Origin: Neoscytalidium dimidiatum
Taxonomy: Eukaryota; Ascomycota; Dothideomycetes; Botryosphaeriales; Botryosphaeriaceae
Direction of reading: 5' to 3'
DNA length: 64,000 bases
Assembly: GCA_037367355.1 (NCBI GenBank)
Contig: CM074698.1
Span: 2,728,001 to 2,792,000, forward strand
Made by a program: the position numbers and the translations under genes. Below are positions 1 to 12,000 of this stretch, one piece after another; position 1 is the first letter of the stretch, and each line of letters begins with the position of its first letter. The notes under the pieces are model-generated. The model saw nothing but the letters and a program-made list of their open reading frames with translations, did no database searches and was not told the DNA's origin.

Positions 1-760
1 CCGCAATGAGATGAGCAACACGGCGGCCGAGACAGCCGGTGTGACAAGTGACCTGGGCCAGGATCCGACGGTTAGTACTGCTGCTGGCGCATACACCCCG
101 CACTCCAACGCTGTGAGCCCCAACATGGACGTGGAAGATTTGGACGTGGACGTGATGGGTGACGTGCCGTCCTTCTGCACCATGTGTGGCCAAGAGATCT
201 TCTGCGAGATCTGTGGTCAGGAGACCAAAGACGCCGGGCTATTTATCGAGGCCGACGACGATGACCCACGCCATACCATGCACGCCAGCCGGCCTAAGGA
301 GGTCCCTCTCGGCGCAGCCAACGAGTACGACATCGATGAAGATGAAGATGCGGATGTGATGGACCATGACCACCAAGAATTACGTCTCCTCGAAGGACGG
401 TCGCACATGACAGAGCGGAACGGCACACAGCAAGAGCAGGAGTGAAAGGGAAAAAGACATTCGCGTCAATCCCCGTATTGATTTGATTTCATTGTGATTG
501 CAGTCCTTGTTAGTCGCGCTGAGCCTGGAGAGCTTTGCTCGCTGACTTGTTGCTTTCCATGAACAGCTGCCCAGGTCCAACAAACCCTGTCCTAAATGCG
601 GCGAGACCGAGGCGGTGTTCTTCCAGTCGCAGCAACGTACTGCCGAGACCGGCATGGTATGACTTTTGCGACCCGCGTTTGCCACCGGGCACTTGCTAAT
701 ACGTTACAGAAACTGTACTATGTCTGCGTTAGTCCTGCGTGTGGCCATGTCTGGCAATAA
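1..760 (+). CDS. RPB9: DNA-directed RNA polymerase II subunit RPB9, 3' part
   Basis: The 5' end lies outside the window. Rpb9 is a small zinc-ribbon subunit of nuclear RNA polymerase II that acts in start-site choice, fidelity and TFIIS-stimulated cleavage. Visible exons are 1-70 (reads [14 protein letters not shown]...DPT, the linker of fungal Rpb9), 567-656 and 710-760. The joined second half has the C-terminal zinc ribbon: CPKC, then [16 protein letters not shown], then [13 protein letters not shown] and stop, with four cysteines in two pairs. Introns: 71-566 (donor gttagt, CTGAC branch site, acceptor aacag; 496 nt, long for a fungus) and 657-709 (gtatga...gctaat...acag). Both junctions keep phase 0. 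Intron 1 is itself open in frame for about 375 nt (see findings). The first zinc ribbon must be upstream. Identity is firm; intron 1 is inferred from family alignment from memory. Confidence 0.9.
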
Positions 761-1200
761 GCGCTATAGTGCGCCTACCAGCCGAACCGGTTTCATAGCT
801 AGGCATTGAAGGACAAAACAGTAAGACGCTATACAAAAAGCGTTAAATGAGCATGCTCAGCAACGGACAATGAGGAATATTACGCATGGAGTCCGATCGG
901 TGGCAGAATGTGTTTGGCGGTTCTGTTGGAATTATATACGGCGTTCAAGATGAGACTGGAAAAGTCCTAGGGTTTCCTGATACCCAGATATTTGGCACCC
1001 AGCATAACTACAGATATTTTTACAACTTATATGCGGTATCTTGCACGCGCCAAACTCCCATGCCCATGAGTTTCTTCTAATTCTTGTTTTGTATATTTTT
1101 CTTCTTTTCGAGACATTCATAGGTGCATCGGAGCGAGGGATAGAATCTTGGACCACTTTGTCTTACGCAATTCCTGGCCAACGACACCTGAGTAGTCACT
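761..1200. other. convergent 3' intergenic region RPB9/MRPL38
   Basis: About 440 bases between the stop of RPB9 and the end of the opposing MRPL38. It holds the two 3' UTRs. Short open frames here have no coding character and no recognisable RNA gene was seen. Confidence 0.6.
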
Positions 1201-1886
1201 CTAGTCAGTATTCGGCGGCTGAATTCTTAATATTGAAATCTCCGCTGCCAGCTTCTGTTCGCAGCAGGACGGGGCCAGTAGCCATCTCGGAATTCTGTAC
1301 GCACCGTTCAACCGACTTCCAATTGGCTCGCCAGACTTATTTATCAAGACACATGCATTGTCGTCAAACTTGACGACACTTCCGTCTGGTCTCTGGATCT
1401 TCTTCGCGGTGCGCACTACCACTGCGTGTCTGATGTCACCGCGACGGACCTTGTTTGCGGCGCTGACAGAAACACTGCCGCCGGACTCAGGACCGAAGGA
1501 GCGCTGTTTCTGGACGACGACGACGATGCGATCACCTGCGGAGTTACAAATATAGTGTCAGAAAATATATAGAAGCTAGTCTGGACGGCGAGGACGGGCG
1601 AAGCGCAGCAGAACTTGCAGGGAGTCGTAGGTGGGAGAGCGGCGACGTCGCGTTTGACGCAGGTAGCTGGCGGTGGATGCTGAATTCGCCCACGTACCAA
1701 TTGTGGCGGGTCTCTTGCTCCGCAACACCTTGACGCACTCGACGACTGCGGCGCCGGAGTTGTCAATGCAGTTAACGAGGGTCTGTATGCAAGCCGATAC
1801 TGTCAGCGGATCCGATCGACACTCGCGCACAGTGCGGGCATCGTGCCAGCGTCAGGCTCATTGCGACTGACCTTCAGCTGAATCAT
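1201..1886 (-). CDS. MRPL38: mitochondrial large-subunit ribosomal protein uL14 (L14/MRPL38)
   Basis: Component of the mitochondrial ribosome large subunit, at the rRNA/subunit interface. Exons on the minus strand: 1886-1872 (MIQLK), 1782-1698 and 1535-1201, about 144 residues. The product shows the uL14 signature: a start of [32 protein letters not shown], then [15 protein letters not shown] and a long stretch around [20 protein letters not shown]. Introns have donors gtcagt and gtacgt and acceptors acag and cgcag. After SRLNG the expected C-terminal helix of the family (xELRxxxWxKxLSLA-like) is not found in frame; the frame runs on for about 33 unfamiliar residues to a stop at 1201. Another frame has E-F-R-D-G-Y-W there, so a frameshift or sequence error near 1300-1310 is possible. 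Head-to-head with SET9. Confidence 0.85.
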
Positions 1887-2574
1887 GGCGCTCGTCTTCT
1901 CGTCGATAAGGAATGCTTAGGAACGCGGGGGGGCTGGGGCAAGGTCGACGCGGTGGTGGTGAGCGAGAAATGTCGGCGGGATGTTCCGCAAGGCGCGCTC
2001 GGAGGTGGTGCGGTGCGGCTGCGGCGCGGGCAGCCCCAAGGCCTGGGGCTGGCTTCGTGCTGCTCCTTTGGGGGCCCTTCCTTGGCCGGCAGGCGGCCGG
2101 AGATTCCTGTCCATGCGCTGCTCAGCTTGCGCTTGCTCTTGGCCTGCCTCACACTCCGTCCGTTCCCCCAGCCTCCTCCGCTTCCTCACACGCCCTCTGC
2201 TCTCACCCGCCCAGAGTTGCGCCGAAAAGTGAAACGAAACTTTGCTTCTGTCGCCCATCTCTCTCAATGAGTCTGCTATTCACCGTACCCGCGCTCCTGC
2301 CAAGGTAGCGCGTCCCTTTTTCCGTTGCCTTTCTTTTCCTGCTTGCGTCTCAGCCGCTCTCTCTGCCTGCCAAATCCAAGCGCCTGTCTTTCCGTGTTCT
2401 GTTCACCTCTGCAAGCCGCTGCGACCAGCGCACGATCCTTCGCTGCGAGTCTACGTCACCTCCCCTTTTCGACCCCAGTCCTACGAGAACCAGTACACGC
2501 TCGTGTGATCTACTGCAGCACATATCTGCGCGCACTGCGCTCTCCCGTTCTGAGCGTCTTTGAACCCCTCCACC
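1887..2574. promoter_or_regulatory. bidirectional promoter region MRPL38/SET9
   Basis: About 690 bases between two divergent start codons. Pyrimidine-rich on the plus strand towards SET9 (many CT runs around 2150-2570), as is common for fungal 5' leaders. Several open frames cross it on both strands but they are GC-rich, mutually overlapping and resemble nothing. No specific factor site could be assigned. Confidence 0.5.
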
Positions 2575-4753
2575 ATGGCCAAAGAAAAAGAAGCACCGCT
2601 CAAAGAAGCGCTCGCGAAGAAGGGCGGCCTAACGTTGTCGCAACTCGCGCAGTACGACGACCTAGCCACCGACGTGCTAGTTGATAAGGTATGTAATTAC
2701 ACGATACTGCGACTTCGGCTCACAGAATGGCGGCGCTGACACTTGCGCGCACAAGGTGTACTTCTGGACCACGATACGCAAGAACCGCACCCGCTACTCA
2801 CCATGCCGGAGCATTCATGAGGAAGACATTGCAAAGATTCTGCGCGACTCGGTCGTCCTTGGCAAGGATCCAGCCAGGGCACAAGAACAACTACTGGAGT
2901 TGCCCGGCTTGAAGCGGTATCTGGCGAAGTTGGGCACCAAGGACGAGAAGGAACACTTCAAGCGGCACTTTCGCAAGTACATTAACTTGTACATGCCGGA
3001 TTGCCCATGGGAGGTCTCGACCACCAATCGCTACACCATCACCCAGCATGAGGCCGCTGTCACTGCGCGTCGCGACATCCGGAAGAATGAGGTAATCAAG
3101 TACCTCTGCGGTATCCAGGTAGCCATAACGAAGGAAGAGGAGGAGACTCTCGACCTCAATAAGCGGGATTTCAGTATAGTCATGTCAAGTCGCAAGAAGG
3201 CGCCGTCGCTATTCCTGGGCCCGGCACGCTTCGCAAATCACGATTGCGACCCGAACGCCAGGTTGACGACGGCAGGTCCGAATGGCATGGCCATTGTTTC
3301 GAAGAAGGACATCGAGGTCGGCGAGGAGATCACAGTCTCATACGGAGAGGACTATTTTGGAGAAGGCAACTGCGAGTGCCTATGCGCTACTTGTGAGAAG
3401 CTAGTAAGAAACGGTTGGGCACCTCAGAAGAGGGAAACTGAAGATGAAGAGGGGGACGAGTCATCTGAGATCGCGCTGCAAGATGGCCCGTACTCTTTCA
3501 GGAAGAAGAGGAGATACGCAACGGATTCGCTAGCCGCTTCGCGCGATACATCGATGGAGCCCGCAACCCGCGAAGTCGGCACCAAGATCGAGGCATTGAC
3601 AACGCCACATGATTCCAGTCCGAGAGGAAAGAAGAGAAAGGCCGATGCGGACGAGGTATTGAGAAGACCAACAACCGCAGGTTCAGAAAGCAACAAGCGG
3701 CGCAAGTCGGAAACTGGAACACATATCAAGATGGAGCGCACGGAATCGCAGCAGAGCCAGGATGCATCTCCTACTTCTGAGGACGACTGTGGTCCCATGA
3801 CTACTGCTATGGCAAGACTGAGATCTATCCGTAATCATCAGCGTGACAGGCTCCTGGCTACTGCTCTTACCGAATCAGAATCGCTCAGTGCCAGTTCTCC
3901 GGGCTCGTTCAGCGAGACCTCTCAGCATTCATCACAATCAACAGCCGCCACCTCCGTAGACGGAGATACGGTTGCGGCTGCCCTCAATGATGGGACCGGA
4001 GCCTCGTTGAAAATTGGTCACGTTCCTGCTATTGAGGTCAAGACCGACACATCCGAGGTCCAGACGATTAAACCTGCGAGCAGCCTTCCACTCAACGGTA
4101 TCCTCGTCAACGATATGGTCGAGGACTCTGAACTTTCCGAACTGTCAGACAGTCTCGCGTTCGACGACGACAATCAACAGATTGTACGACAAAAGCGCAT
4201 GAACACGCCTCCACGCACACGCTCCCACTGCAACCAAGCCGGACCAACCTCGGCCTCAACTGCCCCGATCCCAACCATCGAGCATCTGCCCAATCCGTCT
4301 CCCAATTCACTCGACCCGAATCAACGTTGTCCAGGTGACTATACCTTGACGCCACTTCTACTTTGCGCCAAGTACAGCCGCTGGGTCGTTTGCCGGATGT
4401 GTGACACCGATTTTGTTCAGGAAGATGCATACCTGACGCGCGCGGCGTGCCCTCGTTGCGAGCGCCACAGCAAGCTGTACGGGTATGCCTGGCCGAAGAC
4501 AGACAAGGAAGGCAAGCACGACCGTGAGGAGAGGGTGCTAGACCACAGAGAGATCAACCGCTTCGTATCGCCTGGTGAGGAGAGGGAGATCAAGAAGAGT
4601 AAGAGGCAATTGCAAATCGAGATTGCAAAGAGAAGAGCGAGTGAGCTGAGCGAGAGGATGAGAAGCGAGAGCGTTGGTGCTGAAGGTGAAGGGACTCCTT
4701 CAAGTCGGAGGAGGGGGATGAGAAAGAGGAGCAGCCGCTTGAGCATGGCATGA
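2575..4753 (+). CDS. SET9: histone H4 lysine-20 methyltransferase Set9 (KMT5 family)
   Basis: Nuclear enzyme methylating H4K20, tied in fission yeast to DNA-damage checkpoint signalling. Exons 2575-2688 and 2756-4753, 703 residues. The start follows a CACC context and gives MAKEKEAPLKEALAKKG, then LSQLAQYDDLATDVLVDK joined to VYFWTTIRKNR, the fungal Set9 N-terminus. The SET domain spans roughly residues 130-250: RYTITQHEAAVTAR, the catalytic-core motif FANHDCDPNA near 199, EITVSYGEDYFG near 232, and a post-SET cysteine group CECLCATC near 244. A second cysteine group (CRMC...CPRC) lies near 585-605 and the middle is low-complexity and charged. Intron 2689-2755 uses an AAG acceptor; a CAG at 2725 would give a 37-nt intron and an extra NGGADTCAHK, which I consider unlikely. 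Family and frame are firm. Confidence 0.92.
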
Positions 4754-5717
4754 ATTGGTAGCTATACGATACGTGAAGATGAGTATGCGGTCGGTTTCAA
4801 CAGCAGCGTTGCGTTCAAAGTCTTGTCGAATGTGACAGGCAGAGTTCCTATCATCGTTCATCTCATCCTCAGCTGGTCGAGGACAGTCAAAAAGATGTCA
4901 GGAGCCTTGTCTCTACGGCAGACGGGCTGGGAGATCTGACTGGTTTTTTTTTATTCTAACTTCTGCTTTTTCATTTGTTCTCTTTAAGCTTACAGGTGCT
5001 TGGTTCCTTCCCGAGATGAGTTGACAGCTTCATTAAGAGTAATTTGGTTCCCTTTCTCTCCTCATATGCACTTCTCTGGAGTTGGAAAAGTAGGAGATTT
5101 GGGTCACCGAGTATGCACACAGCAGAGAGCGAACCTGCATGCGCGTGTAATACGATTGCATTTGGCAACTGCTTCTTTCTATCTTACTTGATTTCTTTCG
5201 CGCCGCCGTAGTGTAAATATGCTTCTTGCATTGGAGAGGGTTTAATGAAACATGAAATGGCTCCGAGATGACGAGTTTGCGTCCTCCATAGAGTTTCAGA
5301 GAAGGGTTATCTGCGCTCTCGAAGTCGGTTTCTCAGTCAGAAGAATATGACAACAGCACATTGAGAAGCAGAAGCATCAAAGTGGGTCTTATATGTACAT
5401 AGCAAGTGTCGTCAAATACAGGATTTGACCTTTTGTTTCTGAGGCGCGGTTGTAGAGAGGGAACCGAGCTTCGCGAATAGATTTGACTTCAAAACATTTC
5501 AAGATCCAACAACAATTGCTGTAGAATAGCGGCTCGAGCACACTTTTCGGGAATCTTGCCGCGGGCAGGGCTCTCGCAGCCGATGAGCCTTAGGAGCGCT
5601 AACCCTGATGCTAAGAAAGTTTCATGAGAAAGTCAGTTAACTGGACTGGGTTGGACAATGCTGACACCGAGGCGGCAGAACTCCTGGTCCGTGACAGCTA
5701 ATCGGCCCCTCGAGCGT

Positions 5718-6243
5718 TTACTTGGCAACGGCCTTGCCGCCGAAGTCCAGATTGACGATTCGAGGCAATGAGCAGGGTGCTCATCACTGATTCAAGACCG
5801 GTGTCCTAACTTGTACGCTCGCCTCTTCGACGATAGAGATGCGATGGCAGCCGGCGTTGCAATCACGGAAAGTTGCAACCACAACATGGGGCACACCGGC
5901 CTCTCTCACATACACAATCTGTTAGAGACATGTCGCTGTTCTCCCGCCTTGGTCCACAGCATCTTGCCAGGTACGGTCAGGTGTTGGACGATCAACGCGT
6001 CTCGTCATGGGATTACCGTCCGCCTCCGTGTTAATCGGACAGCAACGTAATCTTGCTGTCGTTATTGTCTCGGATCTCTCCAAGCAGTAGTGGAGTGAAC
6101 CCCGTCCTGCAGGTACAGGAACTTGTGATGCTGCATGGTGATTCGATTGCCAGGTCACAGGCCGAAGTCTGGAAACCTTGAAGATCGGAGGCGCTGAGAG
6201 GCGTTGCTCAGGATTCTGTCTGAGTAAAACGGCTCTGGGCACT
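5718..6243 (-). pseudogene. decayed coding remnant, family not recognised
   Basis: Three minus-strand stretches read like protein but lie in incompatible frames. One reads LIVQHLTVPGKMLWTKAGEQ (about 5995-5936). The next, starting at 5918 after a CTAACAG that could be an acceptor, reads IVYVREAGVPHVVVATFRD and continues CNAGCHRISIVEEAS. A short tail near 5760-5718 reads RIVNLDFGGKAVAK and stop. The first two are separated by only about 20 bases, too few for an intron, and two TGA codons interrupt the frame before the tail. Upstream, GFTPLLLGEIRDNNDSKITL is in yet another frame. I infer an old gene broken by frameshifts. The family is unknown to me, and chance open frames cannot be excluded. 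Confidence 0.3.
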
Positions 6244-7346
6244 CATCACATCTTTGCGTCTAAGATATTTTATGTGATCTGTGGTCTTCGGGTCCTCTTC
6301 TCTTTAGTCCTCATGGCCCATGGATCGCGCTGCAATCCTTTGAAGGTTGGACGACTCTGCCATGACGACTCGTTACGGTCCCCAGGCCTACCCACCGGCA
6401 ATTTCCACAAGCTGACTGCCTCGTGTACCTTCCTGTGCACACGCTTAAGCTGTGATCGACATGCAGGCGAGACCGTTTACGCGGACACTGCGGATCCAAA
6501 TGGGCCCACTGGCGAACAAGCACAGACGAATCCGAGCGAACCTCATCAGGGCACGACCAAGGTGCAGACCGCGCAACAATCGTTACTCGTCTTCCCAGCC
6601 TTCACGGTCGTTATCTCGCACTTACTCCGCTCGGTTCTCCTAGAAATGAATCAGAAGCTCCCGGATCAAAGTGGAAAAGGGACCGGTTCGGAGGCGGGCG
6701 GCTCGCGTTCGGTTGAAAAGGAAGAGACACTAATCTCGTGATCTTTAATCTCCTCCTTTCCTTCGCTACCATCTTCGCTTTCCGGTCTAGCACGGCTCCA
6801 TGATGTGAAAATTCTCCCAGCTTTAGCAATGCTGAGAAAGAGAGGGAAAAGCCGAGAAAATACTGCAGGGTCAGGCCTTTGTCAAGCAAAGCGAACTTCA
6901 TCGCGATCTAGGTTTTGGGGAATCTACCGCTACTCATGTCATCATCCCGTGCATTTCTTCCACGCGTCCCGTCCCTTCCCCCCCCCCCAGCCTGTGACAT
7001 GATGTTTCCCTGCTTCCGTATACCGTCCACCAGGCAACGGTGCAGCAACGCAAATACAAGAAGGAGTGAAAAAGCACCGAAGTTGGTCGCCCATTCAGGG
7101 TCCAAAGATGACCTCATACCCAATCAGGTATCCCGCCCCCGTCTTGGAGCCTGTTTTCCTCCGTCGCCACTTATCAGTTCCGCTATCACTCCGCCGCTAG
7201 CCGGCACGCCAGAGCGCTTACGGACGTGCTGGGAAAAGAGAATGAAGAGCCTTGCCTCCCATTTACGAGAAGGTTACGAGGTTGCCCAGAAGCGTTGCAG
7301 TGCGAGGACGATTCCATGCAGCCATAGTCGAAGCAGTTGTCTAGAT

Positions 7347-7382
7347 GTCAACTTCATTGCTATCGATAGCAATGAAGTTGAC
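7347..7382. repeat. perfect 36-bp palindrome (18-bp arms, no spacer)
   Basis: The left arm GTCAACTTCATTGCTATC (7347-7364) is followed at once by its exact reverse complement (7365-7382), centred on ATCGAT. The symmetry stops at 7346/7383. It lies in the gene-poor gap far from any gene (2.6 kb after SET9, 1.7 kb from BUD4). As RNA it could form only a hairpin with a minimal loop; as DNA it could extrude a cruciform. Confidence 0.95.
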
Positions 7383-9083
7383 GTTAACGACATCGTTGGA
7401 CATTGACGTCCTGTCGATGGCCGCTTCGACACCTGGGGAGTAGCTCCGCGTGCCGTTGCAGCAATTTCCGAACCCGACGTGGTGAGCCAGCGAGCAACAG
7501 ACCAAGGAAGAGGATCGGCCATTTGTCGAGCCGGGTTTGGCAAAAGGTAAACACGCCCGGTCGAGAATCAATAAGGTTGATCAACGCCATTTAGGAAGAG
7601 TTTTCGGTACGCAAGAGCTAGCCAGCCCCCACTCACTATGCGCATGCATGCAAGGTGTCGATTGGGGATTCGGGATATACATACTCCCCTGCCCAACCTC
7701 CGTCTTCTTGATTTCATTGCGCATCCCCTCCACATCCAATGGCCGCAGTGACAAACTCGTCGTACACCCGATTCCATAACACGCTGGGCAAGAGCACCCT
7801 TGACGCTGATTCCTTACGTAGCAGCCGGCGCAGTCTCTCCCTTGTATCAGAAGATCCAAAGAACATCTGAAGGGCGACATATCTCCTCTGTCTTCCAATC
7901 AACAAGCTCATATCCTAGGAATTGGAAGCGGAAGAAGAGACTAGAAGCCACGAAAATAGACTATCGATGTTGCCTTATACCCCGCTCTATTAACTGCCTA
8001 CGACGACGAGAACGGACCGACCACGAGCTTCCGAGCATGGAACCTCTTCGATAGCGCGCACCGTTCTCTGCGCCGCCAAAACAAAGCGCAAGGCGACTTA
8101 AGCACGACTATGGCCCAGGCACGTAGTGCGCGTGATGATCGAACAATCAGCAGGTATATCTCCGTCGAGTACTCACAGCCGCGCTCAAATCATCGATACC
8201 CAAATACTGAAAATGGCATTAAAGAATCGCTGCATAGCTCCATCCCACGATCCCATCCCTCCCGACAGAATAGCGGTTCGGACGTAAGTTACGTACGTAG
8301 CTCGTTCATTACACAGCGTCACTGTCATACCATCATCATCCAGAGAGAGAAAAGAAGATCCCGCCTTTCCCAACCACCTCTCGAGCAAAGAAAAAATAAA
8401 GAGCAACGGGATCGAAATTGCACAAAGCAGGAAAAGGGATTGAGGACTCCTTTCTTCGCCGAACAAAACGCCTTCCACACCGCCAAGGAATCACTCCCCT
8501 CAACTATTGCCTATCATAATCTTCTTGACACCCCCGCTATCAACTCTTCCGCCGGCCGAATCAATTACTGGAAGGATAGAATTGTGAAGAGCTCGAATTT
8601 GGCAACACACAGACAAGTACTCGTTTCCATCCGCGGCACCAAGGAGATTGTCAAAGGAGTGTAAGAGGGCCGCAGAGGACACTGCAAGCCCGAGAAGGCG
8701 TTCGATGTGAGCAAAAAAGAATGGAGAAGCAAGAGGGCAAAAGACGAGCATAAAGGAATAGGTGGCCTGTACAGACATGTACGTCCGGCTTTATCGCCTT
8801 GTCCGCATATTGATCCCTAGTGACGACGTAATTAGCCAACAAGCGTTTGGCTAAAAGGAACAGAATGACCGGGAAAGTGGTCGAATTTAGCAAGCAGAAT
8901 TCTGCGAAGTCTATTCCGTCCAGCGGTCAGCCAGCAGGAAGACAGGTCCGGGAACAGCATGCAACAAGATCGAGACGAGGAGATGGGTATAGGCACCAAG
9001 GAAATGCAACCAAGAGGACCAAGGAAATTATCGTTGCGTCCATCCATCTATCCGTCTGGCACACGTCAAGGGCCGACTAGGAA

Positions 9084-12000
9084 CTAGAAGATCATGGATT
9101 TGACCTCACCACGCCGCGAACTTGCATTGGTTTGATGGCGCGGACTCTTGTCGACAGGCGGAGGAGGAACTTCACTGCGACGGTGATACCTCTTCGCGCT
9201 GTCTGGCGCGCTGCTGGTGGTTCCACGATCGTACATGCCCGGACGGGCCGGATCAAACTTGAGCTGCTGGCCGTCCTGTTGAGAAGAGCCGGCTTGCTGG
9301 GCCTGAGCGCGTATTGCAGCTCTCTCCGCCTTCTCTTTCTGGAATACCAGCTCAGTCCACGCTCGTGAAGAGCTGGACACTGGGCTTTTTCCAACTACTT
9401 CGGAAAGCACCTGCATCCAGCCGTCCTTCTGCTCTGCGCTGTCTGCGTAGAAGTCGATGGTCTCACCGTTGCCAAAACGGATGCGGAAACCCTCCTCCAC
9501 GAACGCGTAACCCTCGTCTTCCTCGGCAAAGCCAGACTTGCGACGACCACCAGCTCTGTTGTGTACCAAGGCGGTACGATCGTCAATAAGCTTGGATGCC
9601 TTAGCCAAATTGATGGTGGCACGGGGCTGGCGGGTGGTCTCATGGTATGCTGTGAGCTTTGTGCCAGAGAGTCGGAAGAAGCGGCGACGCCAGTACTATG
9701 AAATCTAATCAGGATGTTTCCACTCTTTGCCATCTCATCGATTGTAGATGGGAGGGTGGCGGGAAGACTCACCGGGCAATCGCCACCTTGTTGGCTAAGG
9801 TGTCCTTCCCAGACACGTCCCTTGGACTCCTCGGCCTCCTTCATCTCTCGAATGCATGCATTCATGCTCTTTGGCATATCATCATCCGTGGCACCCTTCG
9901 GCTTAGGGACGTAAAGCAGCTGGAGAGTTAACTTGCCAACCTTGTACGGGGGACGGCGAACCGGGCCACCCCGCTTGCTCTTCACGCTACTAGCGATTTC
10001 AGCATCTTCGAGCGCCCATTCGTTAAAGCAAGGGATGTCAATCGTGAAAGGGCGCCCGTATGCCTGGCGCTCATGATTCTTGAGGCAGACGTAAGCACGA
10101 GCGAATGAGCCATCCGGAGCGACGAGATCATGGAGCAGGTCCCAGGCCGTCGGGTTAGCCTTCGCACGCTTGGCAGCCTCGCGCTCCTCCTGCGCTTTGA
10201 GAGCAGCCGCGCGCTCAGCCTCCTCCTGTTGCTTTCGCTCAAGCTCCTTGCGCTTCTTCGGTGATGTAAGCAGACGACCGAAGGCAGAGTTAGTCTTCTT
10301 GTGGCCTGCAGGTTTGGGAGGGGCAGGTGCCGGAGCGGTGGTAACCTTGGGCTTTGGCGGCGGTGTGAGCTTGGTCTGCAAGGTAAGTTGGAACTCGAGA
10401 TCGTTTAGTACGACCAGCTCAAACTCTTGGCCGATGGGAGCTTCCCGCTTGAGATCCAGCCAAGCTGTTGTGACACAGTGCAGACCATTGTCAAGCGTGA
10501 GCTGGAACCAAGTACGCTCGTCTACAATGAAAAGTCAGTCTTACGAAATCAGTGAGGTGGACATACATGAAACTTACTCTTTGGGAGAGGCAAATCCAGG
10601 TCCTTGACGCCAACGACCTTGACAAACAATCTACCCCTCTCCAAGTTCTCGTCTCCCTCATCAATCATGGACATGTCACCAAAGTTATCAGAAACCGCGC
10701 TCTCCTGTCCAGGTAGAGGTGGGGCGTTGCCCGGAGCAGTCTTTGGCCTGGACTCGCTCACGGTAACCGAAGCATTCGAAGCGTTCCGGATGCTACGACG
10801 CCTCATCTTACCATTCCAAGGCTCGGTTGTCCAAGTATTGCTGCGATCACGACTCTTCTTTCCAGAGCCGCTGCTGGACCTGTTGCCAGGTGCAGGAACA
10901 ACGCCACGATCGTTGGTAGGAGGAGGAGCCAGACTGTCGCCTGGTGGCCCAGTGATTGTGACCTCATCACTAAATTTTCGGCTGCTCGCAACTACGACCT
11001 TTGTGTTTTGACGCATAAGATATCCCTTCTGTGTGCGGCAACTACCGTTAGCAATCTTGTTCTGATATATGGAAGCTGATACTCCGCTGCTGTCCGCTGC
11101 TGATGGTGTAGCTGATGTTGCAGGGAATTGAGCGTGGAGTGGAATAGAAAAAGGTGGTTGCTGTACCTTTTGAGCCTCGACGACACGGTCGAATTCTCGG
11201 TCCAGATCGAAGCTCAAATCCTCGCCAATATCTCCCATTGGAAAGTCCAGCTTCATCTTGAAGCTATGACGGCGTTTTGGCTGATCGCCCTCGCTCTTCG
11301 TCTCATCATCTGTTGCCGATTCTTGCTCCTCGGAGACGTGCGACAGGTGTGACGGTTCGTCCGCATCTTCAGCGGTCATCGACAGGCGCTTCGGGCTCCG
11401 CTCTGGAACGGAAGGAGGAAGCTCGCCGCTGACTTTACGACGAGTGGCTGCCATGGTGGAGAAGTCTGAAGGAGTGGCAGAAGGACGAGTCTTTAGAGAT
11501 CCGCCCGGAGCTTTGATCGTTGCGACCGGGTCTTCGACTTCCGAAGAATCCTCACGTTCAGGGGGCTCGATAGGATGGCGAATCACCGAATCTGGAGTCC
11601 CAGGTTCGCCTTCTTCGTCCACGCCAGGTACCTTCGGAGGTTCTAGTTGGTCGGCTGGGGTCGCTGGTCGCTGTAGGAACTCTTCGTCTGGCTCAAGCTT
11701 TGGTGCAGACTCCACTGGTGTTCCCCGGTTCTTGCCAAGATAAGATTGGAGCTGAAGGTGGAAGTCCTCCTCGTTGGTGAATGATCCAAACTCTGGCAAG
11801 CTGGCAACTTTATGGTGGCTCTTCTTTGGTGCCTCCTCATCCGCCGCTGCATCTTCAGCTTTGGGGGTTGGCGGGCCATCGTCCTCGTCGGTGCTGTTGT
11901 GAGTCGGCTTATCCTCAACCTCAGATTGAGGAGACGAATAGCGACTCGCATCGTCGTCATCATCGACCTCAGTCCCGCTGATGTCATGATGGATCACTGA

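Larger units (their letters stand above)
4754..9083. other. 4.3 kb gene-poor region between SET9 and BUD4
   Basis: No intact gene recognised. Both flanking genes end here, so it should hold two 3' UTRs plus spacer. Within it lie a decayed coding-like stretch on the minus strand (5718-6243) and a perfect 36-bp palindrome (7347-7382). Open frames at 6178-6741 and 8110-8664 (plus strand) have no recognisable domain and irregular composition. A T-rich tract at about 4941-4955 and a C-run at about 6980-6992 are the only simple repeats of note. Confidence 0.55.

Noticed and set aside
11..445. Independent small acidic, cysteine-containing protein gene
   Set aside because: Its first codons are the Rpb9 linker and the frame is entered from upstream without a start; better explained as the RPB9 exon plus read-through into intron 1.
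6178..6741. 187-residue plus-strand open frame
   Set aside because: No known domain, irregular composition and lies in the gene-poor gap; not enough to call a gene.
8110..8664. 184-residue plus-strand open frame
   Set aside because: Polar, low-information translation with no recognisable motif; its length is expected by chance in this much intergenic sequence.
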